Counted from the stretch's first letter, positions 9,101 to 17,622 are shown. The stretch: 64,000 nt of DNA from JBBSAT01 sp044223665 (GCA_044223665.1 JBGALT010000001.1:1-64000), one strand, 5' to 3'. Numbers and translations: made by a program. The notes: generated by a model not told the origin, from the sequence alone.

Positions 9101-10291
9101 ATGACGTCGAGCAAGCAAGCCGCGAACGACCTCGCGGAGATCGTGCGCGCGCACCGCGTGGTGGTGTGCGTGGGATCCGGCGGCGTCGGCAAGACGACGA
9201 CCGCCGCCGCCCTGGCGCTGCACGCGGCGATGCGCGGGCGACGCGTCCTGTGCCTGACGATCGATCCGGCCAAGCGCCTCGCGAACAGCCTCGGCCTCGC
9301 CGCGATGACGGAACAGGAGCAGGTCGTTCCGGCGGAGCTCTTCGCCGAGCAAGGCCTGAAGCTCGAGGGCTCGCTCTCGGCGATGATGCTCGACACCAAG
9401 CGCACGTTCGACGACCTCGTGCGCACGACGGCCTCGAGCCGCGAGCGCGCGAGCCGCATCCTCGACAACCGGCTCTATCAGTACATCTCCACCTCGCTCG
9501 CCGGCACGCAGGAGTACATGGCGATGGAGAAGCTCCACGCCGTCAAGCGCGACCCACGCTACGACCTGGTCGTCCTGGACACTCCGCCGACCTCGAACGC
9601 CCTCGACTTCCTCGACGCGCCCGAGCGCCTGGCGGGCCTCGTCGACTCGCCCGCGATGCGCTGGCTGACGCAGACCGTCCAGGGAGAGAAGCGCAGCTTC
9701 TCCCTCAGCCTCCTGACCAAGGGTGCCAAGGTCGTCCTCGCCGGGCTGAGCAAGTTCACGGGCGCGGGCTTCATCGAGCAGGTCGCGCACTTCGTCTCCG
9801 ACTTCAACGATCTGTTCGGCGGCTTCCGCAAGCGGGCGGACGAGGTCGCGAGCACGCTGCGCAGCGAAGAGGTCGCGTTCGTGATCGTGACGAGCCCCGC
9901 GCCGCTCTCGATCGACGAGGCGATCTTCTTCTCCGAGCGGCTGCGCGAGAGCGGCATGCCGCGCGACGCGTTCGTCGTGAACCAGGTGCACCCGCTGGTG
10001 GCCGAGCCGAGCGAGCCGACGAGCGTGCTCGAGGCGGAGGCACGGACGCAGATGTCCGCGGGCGCCGATGCGCCGCGTCTGGTGGGGCGCATGCGCCGGG
10101 CCCTCGACGACGCGCGTCTGCAGGCGGTGGCGGACCGCCTCGAGTGCGATCGCCTCGAGACCCACGGCGGCCAGGACGTGCTCTACGTCGAGGTTCCGGT
10201 GCTGGACCGAGACGTCCACGATCTCGATGCCTTGGCCGAGATCGCGCAGTACCTCGTCGGCGAGCGGAAGCACACCGCCGTCACCCGCTGA
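9101..10291 (+). CDS. ArsA/GET3-family ATPase
   Basis: A 396-aa cytosolic P-loop ATPase. The deviant Walker A is GSGGVGKT at residues 25-32; switch and A-loop features follow in CLTIDPAKRLANSLGL and LDTPPTSNALDFLDAP. The family includes arsenite-pump ATPases and tail-anchored protein chaperones. There is one ATPase domain only, and no arsB or arsR is nearby, so arsenite transport is not indicated. Myxobacteria often carry tandem copies of this type; here it is single. A CGGAG element lies 10 bases before ATG. Confidence 0.85.
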   Translation: MTSSKQAANDLAEIVRAHRVVVCVGSGGVGKTTTAAALALHAAMRGRRVLCLTIDPAKRLANSLGLAAMTEQEQVVPAELFAEQGLKLEGSLSAMMLDTKRTFDDLVRTTASSRERASRILDNRLYQYISTSLAGTQEYMAMEKLHAVKRDPRYDLVVLDTPPTSNALDFLDAPERLAGLVDSPAMRWLTQTVQGEKRSFSLSLLTKGAKVVLAGLSKFTGAGFIEQVAHFVSDFNDLFGGFRKRADEVASTLRSEEVAFVIVTSPAPLSIDEAIFFSERLRESGMPRDAFVVNQVHPLVAEPSEPTSVLEAEARTQMSAGADAPRLVGRMRRALDDARLQAVADRLECDRLETHGGQDVLYVEVPVLDRDVHDLDALAEIAQYLVGERKHTAVTR

Positions 10292-10299
10292 CTCCGGGC

Positions 10300-10323
10300 C
10301 GCGGGCGCCACCCGGGGCCCGCG
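10300..10323 (+). terminator. GC-rich hairpin after the ArsA-like gene
   Basis: Stem 10300-10309 with 10314-10323, nine of ten positions paired, loop ACCC, starting nine bases after the stop codon. No T-run follows, so termination is inferred only from stem and position. Confidence 0.4.
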
Positions 10324-10365
10324 CGCCTCGCCGGTCGCGCTATCCGACGCATCGGATCGTTGCAG

Positions 10366-10385
10366 CTTCGTAAACTCGTACGAAG
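10366..10385. promoter_or_regulatory. Perfect inverted repeat upstream of the DUF2141 gene
   Basis: CTTCGTA, six bases, TACGAAG: a perfect 7-bp dyad whose right arm ends 29 bases before ATG 10415. Spacing and symmetry suit a dimeric repressor. A second shorter dyad (ATCCGA-CGCA-TCGGAT) is at 10342-10357. Confidence 0.45.
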
Positions 10386-10414
10386 GTGCCTCCCGCTCTA
10401 CGCAGTTCTCGGTC

Positions 10415-10882
10415 ATGCTGCGAAACGCGATGCGCACCCGGTTCTTCTGCTCGGCCCTCTTCGTGGCGTTGCTCGCCGGTCCCGCGCTCGCGCAGGACGA
10501 GGCGCCGACGCTGGTATTCGTCGTCCACGGCCTCCGCAACGACACCGGGTACGTCGCCGGCGGCATCTACGCCGATCCTCACGTCTGGACGCACGAGGGC
10601 GGCCAGGTCGCGACGTGTCGCGCCGCGATCCGCGAGGGGTCGGCGCGCTGCGTGATCCGCGCCCCCGGGCCCGGGCGCTACGCGTTCGCCTTCCTGCACG
10701 ACGAGGACGGCAACGGCCGCATGCACACCGACGCGCTCGGCCTGCCCCAGGAGGGCTACGGCTTCGGTCACGACGCACACGGCACGCTCAGCGCGCCGAG
10801 CTTCGAGAGCGCGTCCTATCTGCTGACCGCCGGGCAGCGCATCGAGAGCACGGTGACCGTCCGCTACGGCCTGGGGATCTGA
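10415..10882 (+). CDS. DUF2141 family exported protein
   Basis: A 155-aa protein with a signal peptide ending at ALAQ (residue 28 from ATG 10415; ATG 10430 is an equally good start). The mature part shows the DUF2141 pattern: VFVVHGLRNDTGYVAGGIY, two Cys, then YAFAFLHDEDGNGRMHTDALGLPQEGYGF in separate blocks. The family is small, extracytoplasmic and of unknown function. The upstream inverted repeats suggest regulated expression. It converges with the universal stress protein gene. Confidence 0.85.
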   Translation: MLRNAMRTRFFCSALFVALLAGPALAQDEAPTLVFVVHGLRNDTGYVAGGIYADPHVWTHEGGQVATCRAAIREGSARCVIRAPGPGRYAFAFLHDEDGNGRMHTDALGLPQEGYGFGHDAHGTLSAPSFESASYLLTAGQRIESTVTVRYGLGI

Positions 10883-10927
10883 GCGGCGCGAGCCCTCGGG
10901 CCGCGGCCTCATCGACCGCGTCGCGGA

Positions 10928-11809
10928 TCAGACCCGAGAGCGTCGCAGGGTCACCACCGGGCACCCGAGGGTGCGCACCGCGCGCTCGGTGATCGAGCCG
11001 AGCATGAAGCGCTCGAGGCCGGCGCGTCCCGCCGTCGCCATCATGACCAGGCCGGGGCGTCGGGTGCGAACGATGTCGGCGATCACCTGATGGGCGTTCC
11101 CTCGCACGATGCATCGCTCGAGGCCGGGCAGGGACGCGTCGAAGGTCTCCTCGAGCCAGGACGCGACGTGCTCGGGAATGCGCTCTTCGGTCCGGCGCAG
11201 CGCTTCGCCGTCCTCGAGGAAGTACGGCGGCACGTCCCAGGCGTGGAGCAGCACGACGTGCGCGCGCAGCTGGGCGCCGACCGAGATCGCCAGGCGCAGC
11301 ACTTCACCGCTGCCGGGCGAGAGATCGGTGGGGACGAGGATCTCCCCCGGCGCGTAGCGACCGTCTGCGGCGACCTCGACGCCCTCGGGCACCACCAGCA
11401 CCGGCAGATCCGAGGTGCGCATCAAGCGCTCGGCGACGCTCCCGATGAGCGTGTGGGCGAGGCGGGCGTTGGCGCGCGTCCCGACCACGACGAGGCTCGC
11501 GCCGCGTGCGGTCGCGTACTCGCGGATCGCGCGATCGGGCATCCCTTCGATGAGCGCCGGCACGGCCTTCACGCCCTGGGCCGCGAGCTCGGCCACCGCT
11601 GCTTCGAGGCGTGCGTGCCCGGCCTCGCGCGAGGCGGCGACCACTTCCTGGCGCAGCGAGGCGCGCTCGTGCGGTAGCTCCCCGGGGACGTTCCACGCGT
11701 GGACGAGGTCGAGCGAAGCACCGGTCGCGCGGGACAGCGCCGCGGCGAGCCGGAGCGCGCTGCCCGAGGCCTCCCCGAAGTCGGTCGCACAGACGATTCG
11801 CTCGAGCAT
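10928..11809 (-). CDS. Tandem universal stress protein (UspA family)
   Basis: A 293-aa protein with two Usp domains, about 1-145 and 150-293. The ATP-binding signature G-2x-G-9x-G-S/T is seen as GTRANARLAHTLIGS in domain 1 and as ATAGRAGLERFMLGS in domain 2, the latter with Ala replacing the first Gly. The start ATG 11809 (MLERIVCATDF) begins directly with the first Usp strand and has GGAG upstream; longer in-frame extensions are not supported. Cytosolic stress or nucleotide-sensing role by family. Confidence 0.9.
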   Translation of the reverse strand: MLERIVCATDFGEASGSALRLAAALSRATGASLDLVHAWNVPGELPHERASLRQEVVAASREAGHARLEAAVAELAAQGVKAVPALIEGMPDRAIREYATARGASLVVVGTRANARLAHTLIGSVAERLMRTSDLPVLVVPEGVEVAADGRYAPGEILVPTDLSPGSGEVLRLAISVGAQLRAHVVLLHAWDVPPYFLEDGEALRRTEERIPEHVASWLEETFDASLPGLERCIVRGNAHQVIADIVRTRRPGLVMMATAGRAGLERFMLGSITERAVRTLGCPVVTLRRSRV

Positions 11810-11900
11810 GGGCTCCGATCCTCCGGCAACGAGCCTGCATGCACGACGCACAGGCTCCCACACGAGCTACACGCCGAACGCCGATGCGCAACGGCGACGC

Positions 11901-12521
11901 TCACCAGAGAACGACGAAGGAGCTTCCGCGCGCCTCGATCCGGGGCCCGTCCGGGGAAGGCCGGGCCAGATCGTAGAAGATCGGCGTGAGCAGCAGCTCG
12001 AGCACCAGCGCGAGGGCGCCGCCGACGCCCGAGGCGAGGGTCGGCTGATCCATCGCCAGCTCCAGTGCGGTGAAGGTCCCGAGGCCGACCGCGAGGCCGA
12101 CCGAGCTGCCCAGCAGGCCGAGCCAGCCGTCGCCGCGCGCGCGACGGCGCTCGCCCTGGACGGCCACCCCGATCGGGGCGCCGATCGCACCTCCGAGGGC
12201 GACCCCGAGGATGGTCGCGTAGCCGAAGCCGGCCGCGCAGGTGAACCCGGAGACCCAGCCCTCGCCGCCGTTGCACGGCGAGACGAGCGCCGCCGTGAGC
12301 GCGATCCCTCCGCCCGCGAGCGCGCCGAGCAGCTCGCCGACGAAGGAGCCGAGCGTCAGACGCGCCAAGGTGACCGGGCGCAAAGGCCGCACCGCTACCG
12401 GCGCGATCTCGACGTCGGTCGCCGCCGGTAACGGAGCCGAGGGCTGCGCCGAGGCTCGAGCGGCAGGCGCGAGCACCGCCGCGAGCAGCAGCGCCTGCGA
12501 GAGAACACGAAGCGAAGTCAT
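11901..12521 (-). CDS. Hydrophobic exported or membrane protein, 206 aa
   Basis: The signal peptide ends near ARASAQ (about residue 26), followed by a short Pro/Ala region and three to four Gly/Ala/Leu-rich hydrophobic stretches (for example GSFVGELLGALAGGGIAL and LLGSSVGLAVGLGTF). One Cys pair lies between them. No family is recognised. The glycine-zipper-like segments suggest an outer-envelope membrane protein. ATG 12521 is chosen because it starts the signal peptide; the longer frame to 12605 adds only implausible sequence. Confidence 0.65.
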   Translation of the reverse strand: MTSLRVLSQALLLAAVLAPAARASAQPSAPLPAATDVEIAPVAVRPLRPVTLARLTLGSFVGELLGALAGGGIALTAALVSPCNGGEGWVSGFTCAAGFGYATILGVALGGAIGAPIGVAVQGERRRARGDGWLGLLGSSVGLAVGLGTFTALELAMDQPTLASGVGGALALVLELLLTPIFYDLARPSPDGPRIEARGSSFVVLW

Positions 12522-12713
12522 GGGCACGGTCGAGCAAACGCGAGACCAGAGAGCGCGCCCAGGGGACGCGAAGCTCTGCGCGAGCGCGCCGGGCATTCTC
12601 GTCACGGTTCACCCGCTCGAGCGCGACGGCGAGTGCCGGTCTGCGCCAGATCTCCAGTGCGCGCGTGCTCGGCACCGGCCCGACGCTTGCTGAGAGCGGC
12701 CGAGGAGGTGCTC

Positions 12714-14399
12714 ATGCGCACTTCTCGCTTGGCTTCTTCGCTTCTGACTTCGCTCGTTCCTTTTCGATCTCGGCTTCCGCTCCGGGCGCTCTCGCTCTCG
12801 GCAGCGGCCCTGCTCGCCCAGCACGCGACGGCCTCGCGTGCGCTCGCCATCTGCCGCGTCGTCGAGCCGTCCGTCGACTCCGGGATGGAGGGCGTGGCCT
12901 TCGACCAGACCACGTCGGCGCTCTACGTGGCGACCCCGTCCGTGGTCGTGGACTGGCGCTGCCCGCTCTCCGTGACGGACGCCGAGACGAGCCTCGAGCT
13001 CGACGCGTCGCTCGATCTCGACGCGGCGCTCGATCTCGACGCAGCGCTCGATCTCGACGCGGCGCTCGATCTCGACGCGGCGCTCGACCTCGACGCGGGC
13101 ACGCTCGGAACGTTCGACGCGGGGCCGGCGCTCGATCCCGATCGACCCGTCTGCCCCGACGGTTCGGCGGCCGAAGCAGTGATGGGGCCGGTCGTCAGCC
13201 TCGTCGTGCAGCCGCGCGTGCTCGAGCGGGCCGGAGACGCGGGGCTCGTGATGCCGGTCCCGGCGCGACCCGACCTCGCCGCCGGCCCGGCCGCCCTCTT
13301 CGCCAGCGTCCGCACCTCGGCCAACCGCATGGCCGGCGGGACCGTCCACGAGACGGTGACGGTCGTCGAGGACTCCACCCTGGGCCTGCAGTGCACCGAC
13401 CCGCACTACGTCGTCGACGCAGCCGACGTGCTGCTCGCGGCGCCGGCCGCGCTCTGGGGCTGCTCGGCGTCGGACGGCTATTACCGTCCTGGCACCAGCA
13501 CGCGCGACGTCGGCGTCACCTACTACGGCGACGCGTCGGTGCTCGAGGAGTCGATCCCCGTCAGCGACGAGTACGACGCCGTGGCCCTCTCGGCGAGCGA
13601 TGCGGGCGCCCTGTCGGCGTGGCTCGACGATCACCACTTCGCGCACTCGGAGGTCGATGACGCCGCGTTCGCGAGCTACGTGGGCCCCGGGCGCTGGTTC
13701 GTGGCAGTGCACGTGCATCCGCGACCCGCGGCGGGCGCGGGCGGCACGGCGGTGGATCTGCGGCCGCTCGTCGTCAGCTGGCAGGGGAGCGAGCTGCCGA
13801 TCACGAACCGGCTCCAGTACGACCCGCGCGGCGGCATGCTCGTGACCGACGCCTTCGTGCTCGCGCCCGAGCGACGCGATGCGGCGGACGGGTCGGCGGT
13901 CACCATCTCGGCGAGCAGCGCGCCGGCCGATCCGATGCTGGCCGGCTTCGCGGTCCCGCACGGCTGGCTCACGCACCTGTCGCTCGCGCGGGCCCAGGCG
14001 GTCGACGTGGCCGACAGCGCGCTCGTCCCGAGCACCGAGGGAGTCGTCTCGGCGGGCTCGATCGAGCGGGCGACCACCGTGCACATCCCACAAGCGTGCT
14101 GCCCCGGCGGTGGCGGCGCCGACCGGAGCATCTCCCGCTCCTTCGTCCACGAGCGCACCTACGCGGCGTCTGCCGCGCCGCCGTCGATCCCGGAAGACTG
14201 GCTGCGCACGAGCCTCGATCCCAACAGCACGGTCTGCCGATCGGCGGCGAGCTCCGCCTACGGATGCGGCGGCGCTTCCTCGTCGAGCAGCAGCGGCCGC
14301 CCGCTGCGCGGCTGCGCGGCGACGGGCACCCAGCTCCCCACGTACGCGCCGCTCGCGCTCGCGATCGCGTGGCTCTGGTCGCGCCGGCGTCGGCGCTGA
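12714..14399 (+). CDS. DUF2330-like surface protein with MYXO-CTERM-like tail
   Basis: A 561-aa protein with GAGGAGG seven bases before ATG 12714. A signal peptide (to about residue 45) leads to ICRVVEPSVDSGMEGVAF. Residues 94-129 are six tandem LDLDAA-type units. The middle carries the DUF2330 pattern ALSASDAGALSAWLDDHHF and GPGRWFVAVHVHP. The C-terminus has a Cys-rich stretch, then GC, a hydrophobic span (YAPLALAIAWLW) and RRRRR, the layout of a MYXO-CTERM sorting tail. Likely a processed cell-surface protein of unknown role. Confidence 0.8.
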   Translation: MRTSRLASSLLTSLVPFRSRLPLRALSLSAAALLAQHATASRALAICRVVEPSVDSGMEGVAFDQTTSALYVATPSVVVDWRCPLSVTDAETSLELDASLDLDAALDLDAALDLDAALDLDAALDLDAGTLGTFDAGPALDPDRPVCPDGSAAEAVMGPVVSLVVQPRVLERAGDAGLVMPVPARPDLAAGPAALFASVRTSANRMAGGTVHETVTVVEDSTLGLQCTDPHYVVDAADVLLAAPAALWGCSASDGYYRPGTSTRDVGVTYYGDASVLEESIPVSDEYDAVALSASDAGALSAWLDDHHFAHSEVDDAAFASYVGPGRWFVAVHVHPRPAAGAGGTAVDLRPLVVSWQGSELPITNRLQYDPRGGMLVTDAFVLAPERRDAADGSAVTISASSAPADPMLAGFAVPHGWLTHLSLARAQAVDVADSALVPSTEGVVSAGSIERATTVHIPQACCPGGGGADRSISRSFVHERTYAASAAPPSIPEDWLRTSLDPNSTVCRSAASSAYGCGGASSSSSSGRPLRGCAATGTQLPTYAPLALAIAWLWSRRRRR

Positions 14400-14422
14400 T
14401 CGGCGCGACTCGAAGCGGCTGG

Positions 14423-14480
14423 TAGGCGGCGCCCTGGGTCGCCGCGACGCAGACGTGAGGCGTCAGCGTCGTATCGCAGG
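14423..14480 (-). pseudogene. Detached C-terminal fragment of the Cys-rich lipoprotein gene at 16012
   Basis: Read on the minus strand this encodes CDTTLTPHVCVAATQGAAY. The intact gene 16012-16785 ends with CDTTPTPHVCVATSQGAAY before its last six residues. DNA identity is about 52 of 56 bases (14423-14478 against 16034-16089). The flanks are not alike. This is a fragment left by duplication or recombination, with no start or stop of its own. Confidence 0.7.
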
Positions 14481-14592
14481 GGCGCGCTGATCGCCTGACG
14501 CTTCCGCGGGCCTTCGCGGCCATTCCAAGCGCGACCGCCGGTCGCGTGCGGACGCCGGCGCGCGCCATCGCATCCCGATCCGTGCTCCACGC

Positions 14593-15045
14593 TCAGCCGA
14601 CGATCGGCGCCGCGCCCGCTTCGCTCACGCCCTGCGACACGAGAATACCGAGGTTCTTCTCGAGCTTCGACGTGTCGCAGTAGACGTGCAGCGCCGTGGC
14701 GCGTCCCCACGCGAGGTGGATGAGGAACATCCCGCGATTGGGGAGCGCGCGCCCCTCGCGATCGCGCGCTTCGTCGCTCCACTCGATCGCTGCGCGCGTC
14801 CGCCAGGGCGGCCCCGAGACGAACATGTCGTGGACCTCGAAGCGGAGGCCTGGGAACACCGCCGCGAGGCGTCCATACCAGGCGGCGATGGCGGACGGCG
14901 TCGTGCGCCGCCCGGCGAGGGCGTGGTCACCGGAGAACCAGTGCTCGGCGCTCGGGTGGAACTGGCGCTTCACGAACTCGAAGTCGCCCGCGTCGAGGCG
15001 CCGGAACAACTCGCGGAGGCGGAGCCGAACGAAGAAGTGGTACAC
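14593..15045 (-). CDS. NTF2-like (SnoaL-type) protein
   Basis: A 150-aa cytosolic single domain. The order helix (FRRLDAGDFEFVKRQF), Trp-containing strand (HWFSGDH), helix AAWYGRLAAVFPGLRFEVHDM, then strands RTRAAIEWSDEARD and MFLIHLAWGRATALHVYCDT is the alpha+beta cone of NTF2-like/SnoaL proteins. These bind small hydrophobic ligands or act as isomerases or hydrolases; the substrate is not predictable. Divergent from a TetR gene with an operator-like palindrome about 20 bases upstream of GTG 15045, so it is probably the TetR target. Confidence 0.75.
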   Translation of the reverse strand: MYHFFVRLRLRELFRRLDAGDFEFVKRQFHPSAEHWFSGDHALAGRRTTPSAIAAWYGRLAAVFPGLRFEVHDMFVSGPPWRTRAAIEWSDEARDREGRALPNRGMFLIHLAWGRATALHVYCDTSKLEKNLGILVSQGVSEAGAAPIVG

Positions 15046-15064
15046 GGCGCCGGATCTGACACGC

Positions 15065-15085
15065 TATATTGATGTCGTCAACATA
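15065..15085. promoter_or_regulatory. TetR-type operator between the NTF2-like and TetR genes
   Basis: TATATTGA, five bases, TCAACATA: 7 of 8 positions symmetric. It overlaps a TATAGC -10-like element for the minus-strand NTF2-like gene (15064-15069). The position favours repression of that gene by the adjacent TetR. Confidence 0.55.
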
Positions 15086-15147
15086 CAGCTCGAACGAGGG
15101 AGGACGCCAGATGACCGATTGAGCCCGACCGATTCACTCGGGCGGCC

Positions 15148-15194
15148 GAGGGAGGACGGGGACGTCCTCCCTCCGCGAATCGCCACGATTCGCG
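15148..15194. promoter_or_regulatory. Two adjacent perfect dyads just upstream of the tetR-type gene
   Basis: First dyad: 10-bp stem 15148-15157/15164-15173 with a 6-base gap. Second: 9-bp stem 15174-15182/15186-15194 with CCA between, starting at the very next base. Both lie upstream of the TAGGAT -10 box at 15205-15210, so they would act as DNA sites; the second covers the -35 region. They could also terminate an incoming transcript. Confidence 0.5.
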
Positions 15195-15204
15195 ACCGGT
15201 GATC

Positions 15205-15210
15205 TAGGAT
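15205..15210 (+). promoter_or_regulatory. -10 box TAGGAT for the TetR gene
   Basis: The box ends 7 nt before ATG 15218, the same spacing as at other leaderless starts in the window. It favours 15218 over the in-frame ATG at 15209, which lies inside the box. Confidence 0.5.
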
Positions 15211-15217
15211 GCTCGGC

Positions 15218-15856
15218 ATGAAGACGACGGGCGCGGCACGACGCCCGCGGAAGAAGCCTGCGGGCGCGTACCACCACGGCGAGCTCCGGCGCGCGTTGAT
15301 CGACGCGACGCTGGCGATCGTGCGCGCCGAGGGCACGGGCGCCGTCTCGCTCAGCGCGGCCGCGCGCCGCGTCGGGGTCTCTCCGCAAGCGAGCTACAAC
15401 CACTTCGGCGACAAGAGCGAGCTCCTCGCGGCGGCCGCCGAGGAAGCGGTGCGGGCGCTCGGCGTCGAGATGCAGCGTGCTCGCGATGCGGCGAGCGGCG
15501 CGGGCGAGAAGCTCGAGGTGACCGGCGTGGCCTACGTGCGCTGGGCCGCCGCTCACCCGGCGCAGTTTCGCTTGCTCGCCGCGCCCGAGCTCGCGGACAA
15601 GTCGGCGCACCCGGAGCTCGCACGCGCCTACGACGCGGCCTTCGCGGTCCTCCGCGACGCGATCGCCGAGGCGCAGCGCGTCGGCGTAGCCCGCGCATCG
15701 GACGCGAAGAAGCTCGCGCTCACCGCGTGGGGCCTCGTGCACGGCGTCGCGTGGCTCTTCGTGGATGGACAGATCGAGGTCGCGACCGGCGAGCGCGACG
15801 CCGCCCGCGTGGCGCGCGACGCGGTCCGCGTCCTCTTCAAGGGCCTCCGCGCCTGA
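15218..15856 (+). CDS. TetR/AcrR family regulator with WHG-type C-terminal domain
   Basis: A 212-aa repressor. A basic N-terminus (ARRPRKKPAG) precedes the helix-turn-helix domain: YHHGELRRALIDATLAIV, then VSLSAAARRVGVSPQASYNHF, the usual recognition helix, and KSELLAAAAEEA. The C-terminal part has AYVRWAAAHPAQFRLL and WGLVHGVAWLFVDGQI, the WHG pattern of TetR_C_33. It is divergent from the NTF2-like gene and presumably controls it through the palindrome at 15065-15085. The ligand is unknown. Confidence 0.88.
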   Translation: MKTTGAARRPRKKPAGAYHHGELRRALIDATLAIVRAEGTGAVSLSAAARRVGVSPQASYNHFGDKSELLAAAAEEAVRALGVEMQRARDAASGAGEKLEVTGVAYVRWAAAHPAQFRLLAAPELADKSAHPELARAYDAAFAVLRDAIAEAQRVGVARASDAKKLALTAWGLVHGVAWLFVDGQIEVATGERDAARVARDAVRVLFKGLRA

Positions 15857-16011
15857 CGAGCGCTCCGAGCAGGCGTGGGGCAGCCAGCGTGACCCGGTCC
15901 CGAGGATCGCCAACGCATCGCGGGAGCGCGTGTCGGCGCTGATCGGTGCGGGCTCCAATCCCTCGTCGCGGCAGGCACGGGCCGAATCGACCCAGGCCGC
16001 GTGTCAGGCGT

Positions 16012-16785
16012 TCAAAGCGAGCCGAAGCCGCAGTAGGCGGCGCCCTGGCTCGTCGCGACGCAGACGTGAGGCGTCGGCGTCGTGTCGCAGAGGCGCGTCG
16101 AGCAGTCACCGTGGGTCGTGCACGTCGCCCCGACCGGGCGCCGCAGCGCGCACATGCCGGGCACACCGATCAGCGGCAGTCCACCCTCGCAGTAGTCGGC
16201 CTCGACACAGTCCTGCTCGGTGAAGCACGGCTGCCCGGTCGGGCGCCGCTCGAGGCAGTTGAACGCTCCGCCCGCCTGCGCGATGCACCCGAACGCCGGA
16301 TTGCGGCACGAGAAGTACTTCGCGACCACGTTCGTGCCGACGTCGCACGACATGCCGTCGCCGATCGTGCCCTGCATCACCCGCAGGAGGCCGCGGCGCG
16401 AGCTGTACCAGTTGACGATGTCGGTGCTGCAGTCGTTGGCGGCGATCGCGCGGCCCTCCGCGATCACCTGGGCAGCCACCATGGGATCGTAGCCCGTCAC
16501 CGGATCGCGCACGATCGGGTAGATGTCGTCGCTGCAGCTCGAGGACACCGCGTTGACGCAATCCGCGAGCGGGACGAGCGGGTCGAGCGTGCAGCAGTCC
16601 TCGTAGGCGGTGCACGCGGCCTGCGCGACGCGCAGACAGAATTCCTCGATCGGAATCGGCTGGAGCGTCGCGGCATCGACCGGCGCTCCCGCATCGCCGC
16701 CGCCCATGTGCGCGCTCGGCGGGTTCACGAGGAGGCATCCGGGGACGAGGGCGGCCAGCGCCGCGGGGACGAGCACACGCTTCAC
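16012..16785 (-). CDS. Cys-rich lipoprotein, 257 aa
   Basis: The signal peptide ends in a lipobox (LAALVPGC, Cys 17). The mature protein has about 20 Cys, several in CxxxxDC or CTTHGDC arrangements, typical of secreted Cys-rich myxobacterial proteins of unknown function. ATG 16785 overlaps the stop of the upstream gene (ATGA), so it is translated with the TPR protein. Part of its 3' end is duplicated at 14423-14480. Confidence 0.75.
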   Translation of the reverse strand: MKRVLVPAALAALVPGCLLVNPPSAHMGGGDAGAPVDAATLQPIPIEEFCLRVAQAACTAYEDCCTLDPLVPLADCVNAVSSSCSDDIYPIVRDPVTGYDPMVAAQVIAEGRAIAANDCSTDIVNWYSSRRGLLRVMQGTIGDGMSCDVGTNVVAKYFSCRNPAFGCIAQAGGAFNCLERRPTGQPCFTEQDCVEADYCEGGLPLIGVPGMCALRRPVGATCTTHGDCSTRLCDTTPTPHVCVATSQGAAYCGFGSL

Positions 16786-17615
16786 AGCCGACCTCCGATC
16801 GCCAGACCGCCGCCCTGCGGCCCGATCCAGGGCGCGAGCGCGAGCGGCGCCGCCTCTTCGTGCGTGTCCGGCGGGAGGGCGAAGAAGAGCACGAGGCCGA
16901 CGAGACCGAGCGTGGCCCCGCCGATCCAGCTCGCGTCGGCGACGATGTCGTAGGTGTTCAGCATCGCGACCTCGTCCGACGTACAGCCGCGGCCGCAGGT
17001 GGTGCCGAGCCGATCGTTCTCGGCCGTCGAGAGGCCCGCGAAGATCCCGAAGTTCACGAGCAGGGCGCCCCCCAGCGCCATCAGCACGATCGGCGCGATC
17101 GGCGGGCTCGTGACGACGACGGTCCGCGGCGCGGGCGGCGGCGACGACGCGTCCGGCGCGGGCGCGGGCTGCGCGTCCGCGATCGGGCTCGCGAGCAGCG
17201 TCTCGGGCTCCTCCGTCGCGGTGGGTGCCGGAGCGTGCGAGCTGATCCGCGCGCGCAGGCGCTCGAGCCGCCCGGTGAGGAGCGTGCGTTGCTCGTCGTC
17301 GATCGTGCCGCGCTGGAGGTACTGGTCGAGCGCGTCGGCGGCCTGCGGCAGGTTCCCGGCGCGCTCCTCCGAGAGGTAGATGTTGAAGTAGAGATCGGCC
17401 GCGCCCGAGAGCTCGAGCGCGGTCCGGAACTCGCTGACCGCGGTCTCGTAGTCGCCGGACTCGTAGGCGCGCGTGGCGACGTCGAAGCTGTGGCGTGCCT
17501 CCGCCAGCTCGGCGTCCGTCGGCTCGCGCGGTGAGCTCGGGGCGACCTCCTGAGCGGACACCGGAGAAGCGAGGACGAACAGGAGCATCCCACCGAGGAC
17601 GAAGCGAGCCGACAT
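16782..17615 (-). CDS. TPR-containing exported protein with two C-terminal membrane segments
   Basis: A 277-aa protein: signal peptide (LLFVLASPVSAQ), a TPR-type helical pair (FDVATRAYESGDYETAVSEFRTALELS, given as one region around residues 42-70, then a second repeat), a Pro/Ala linker and two hydrophobic segments near 185-205 and 235-258. The layout matches the kinase-associated TPR proteins at 33895 and 40485. ATG 17615 follows a TAGGAT box by 7 nt, which fixes the start; the frame above it is non-coding repeat DNA. Confidence 0.75.
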   Translation of the reverse strand: MSARFVLGGMLLFVLASPVSAQEVAPSSPREPTDAELAEARHSFDVATRAYESGDYETAVSEFRTALELSGAADLYFNIYLSEERAGNLPQAADALDQYLQRGTIDDEQRTLLTGRLERLRARISSHAPAPTATEEPETLLASPIADAQPAPAPDASSPPPAPRTVVVTSPPIAPIVLMALGGALLVNFGIFAGLSTAENDRLGTTCGRGCTSDEVAMLNTYDIVADASWIGGATLGLVGLVLFFALPPDTHEEAAPLALAPWIGPQGGGLAIGGRL

Positions 17616-17622
17616 CGCGGCG

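Noticed and set aside
5073..9104. Open frame of 1343 codons on the plus strand, opposite ftsK and running into the next gene
   Set aside because: Arg/His/Asp-rich shadow of ftsK with no start signal or domain; typical of high-GC antisense frames.
12993..13100. Regular repeats resembling a CRISPR array
   Set aside because: Units are contiguous without spacers and are in frame within a coding sequence; no cas genes are present.
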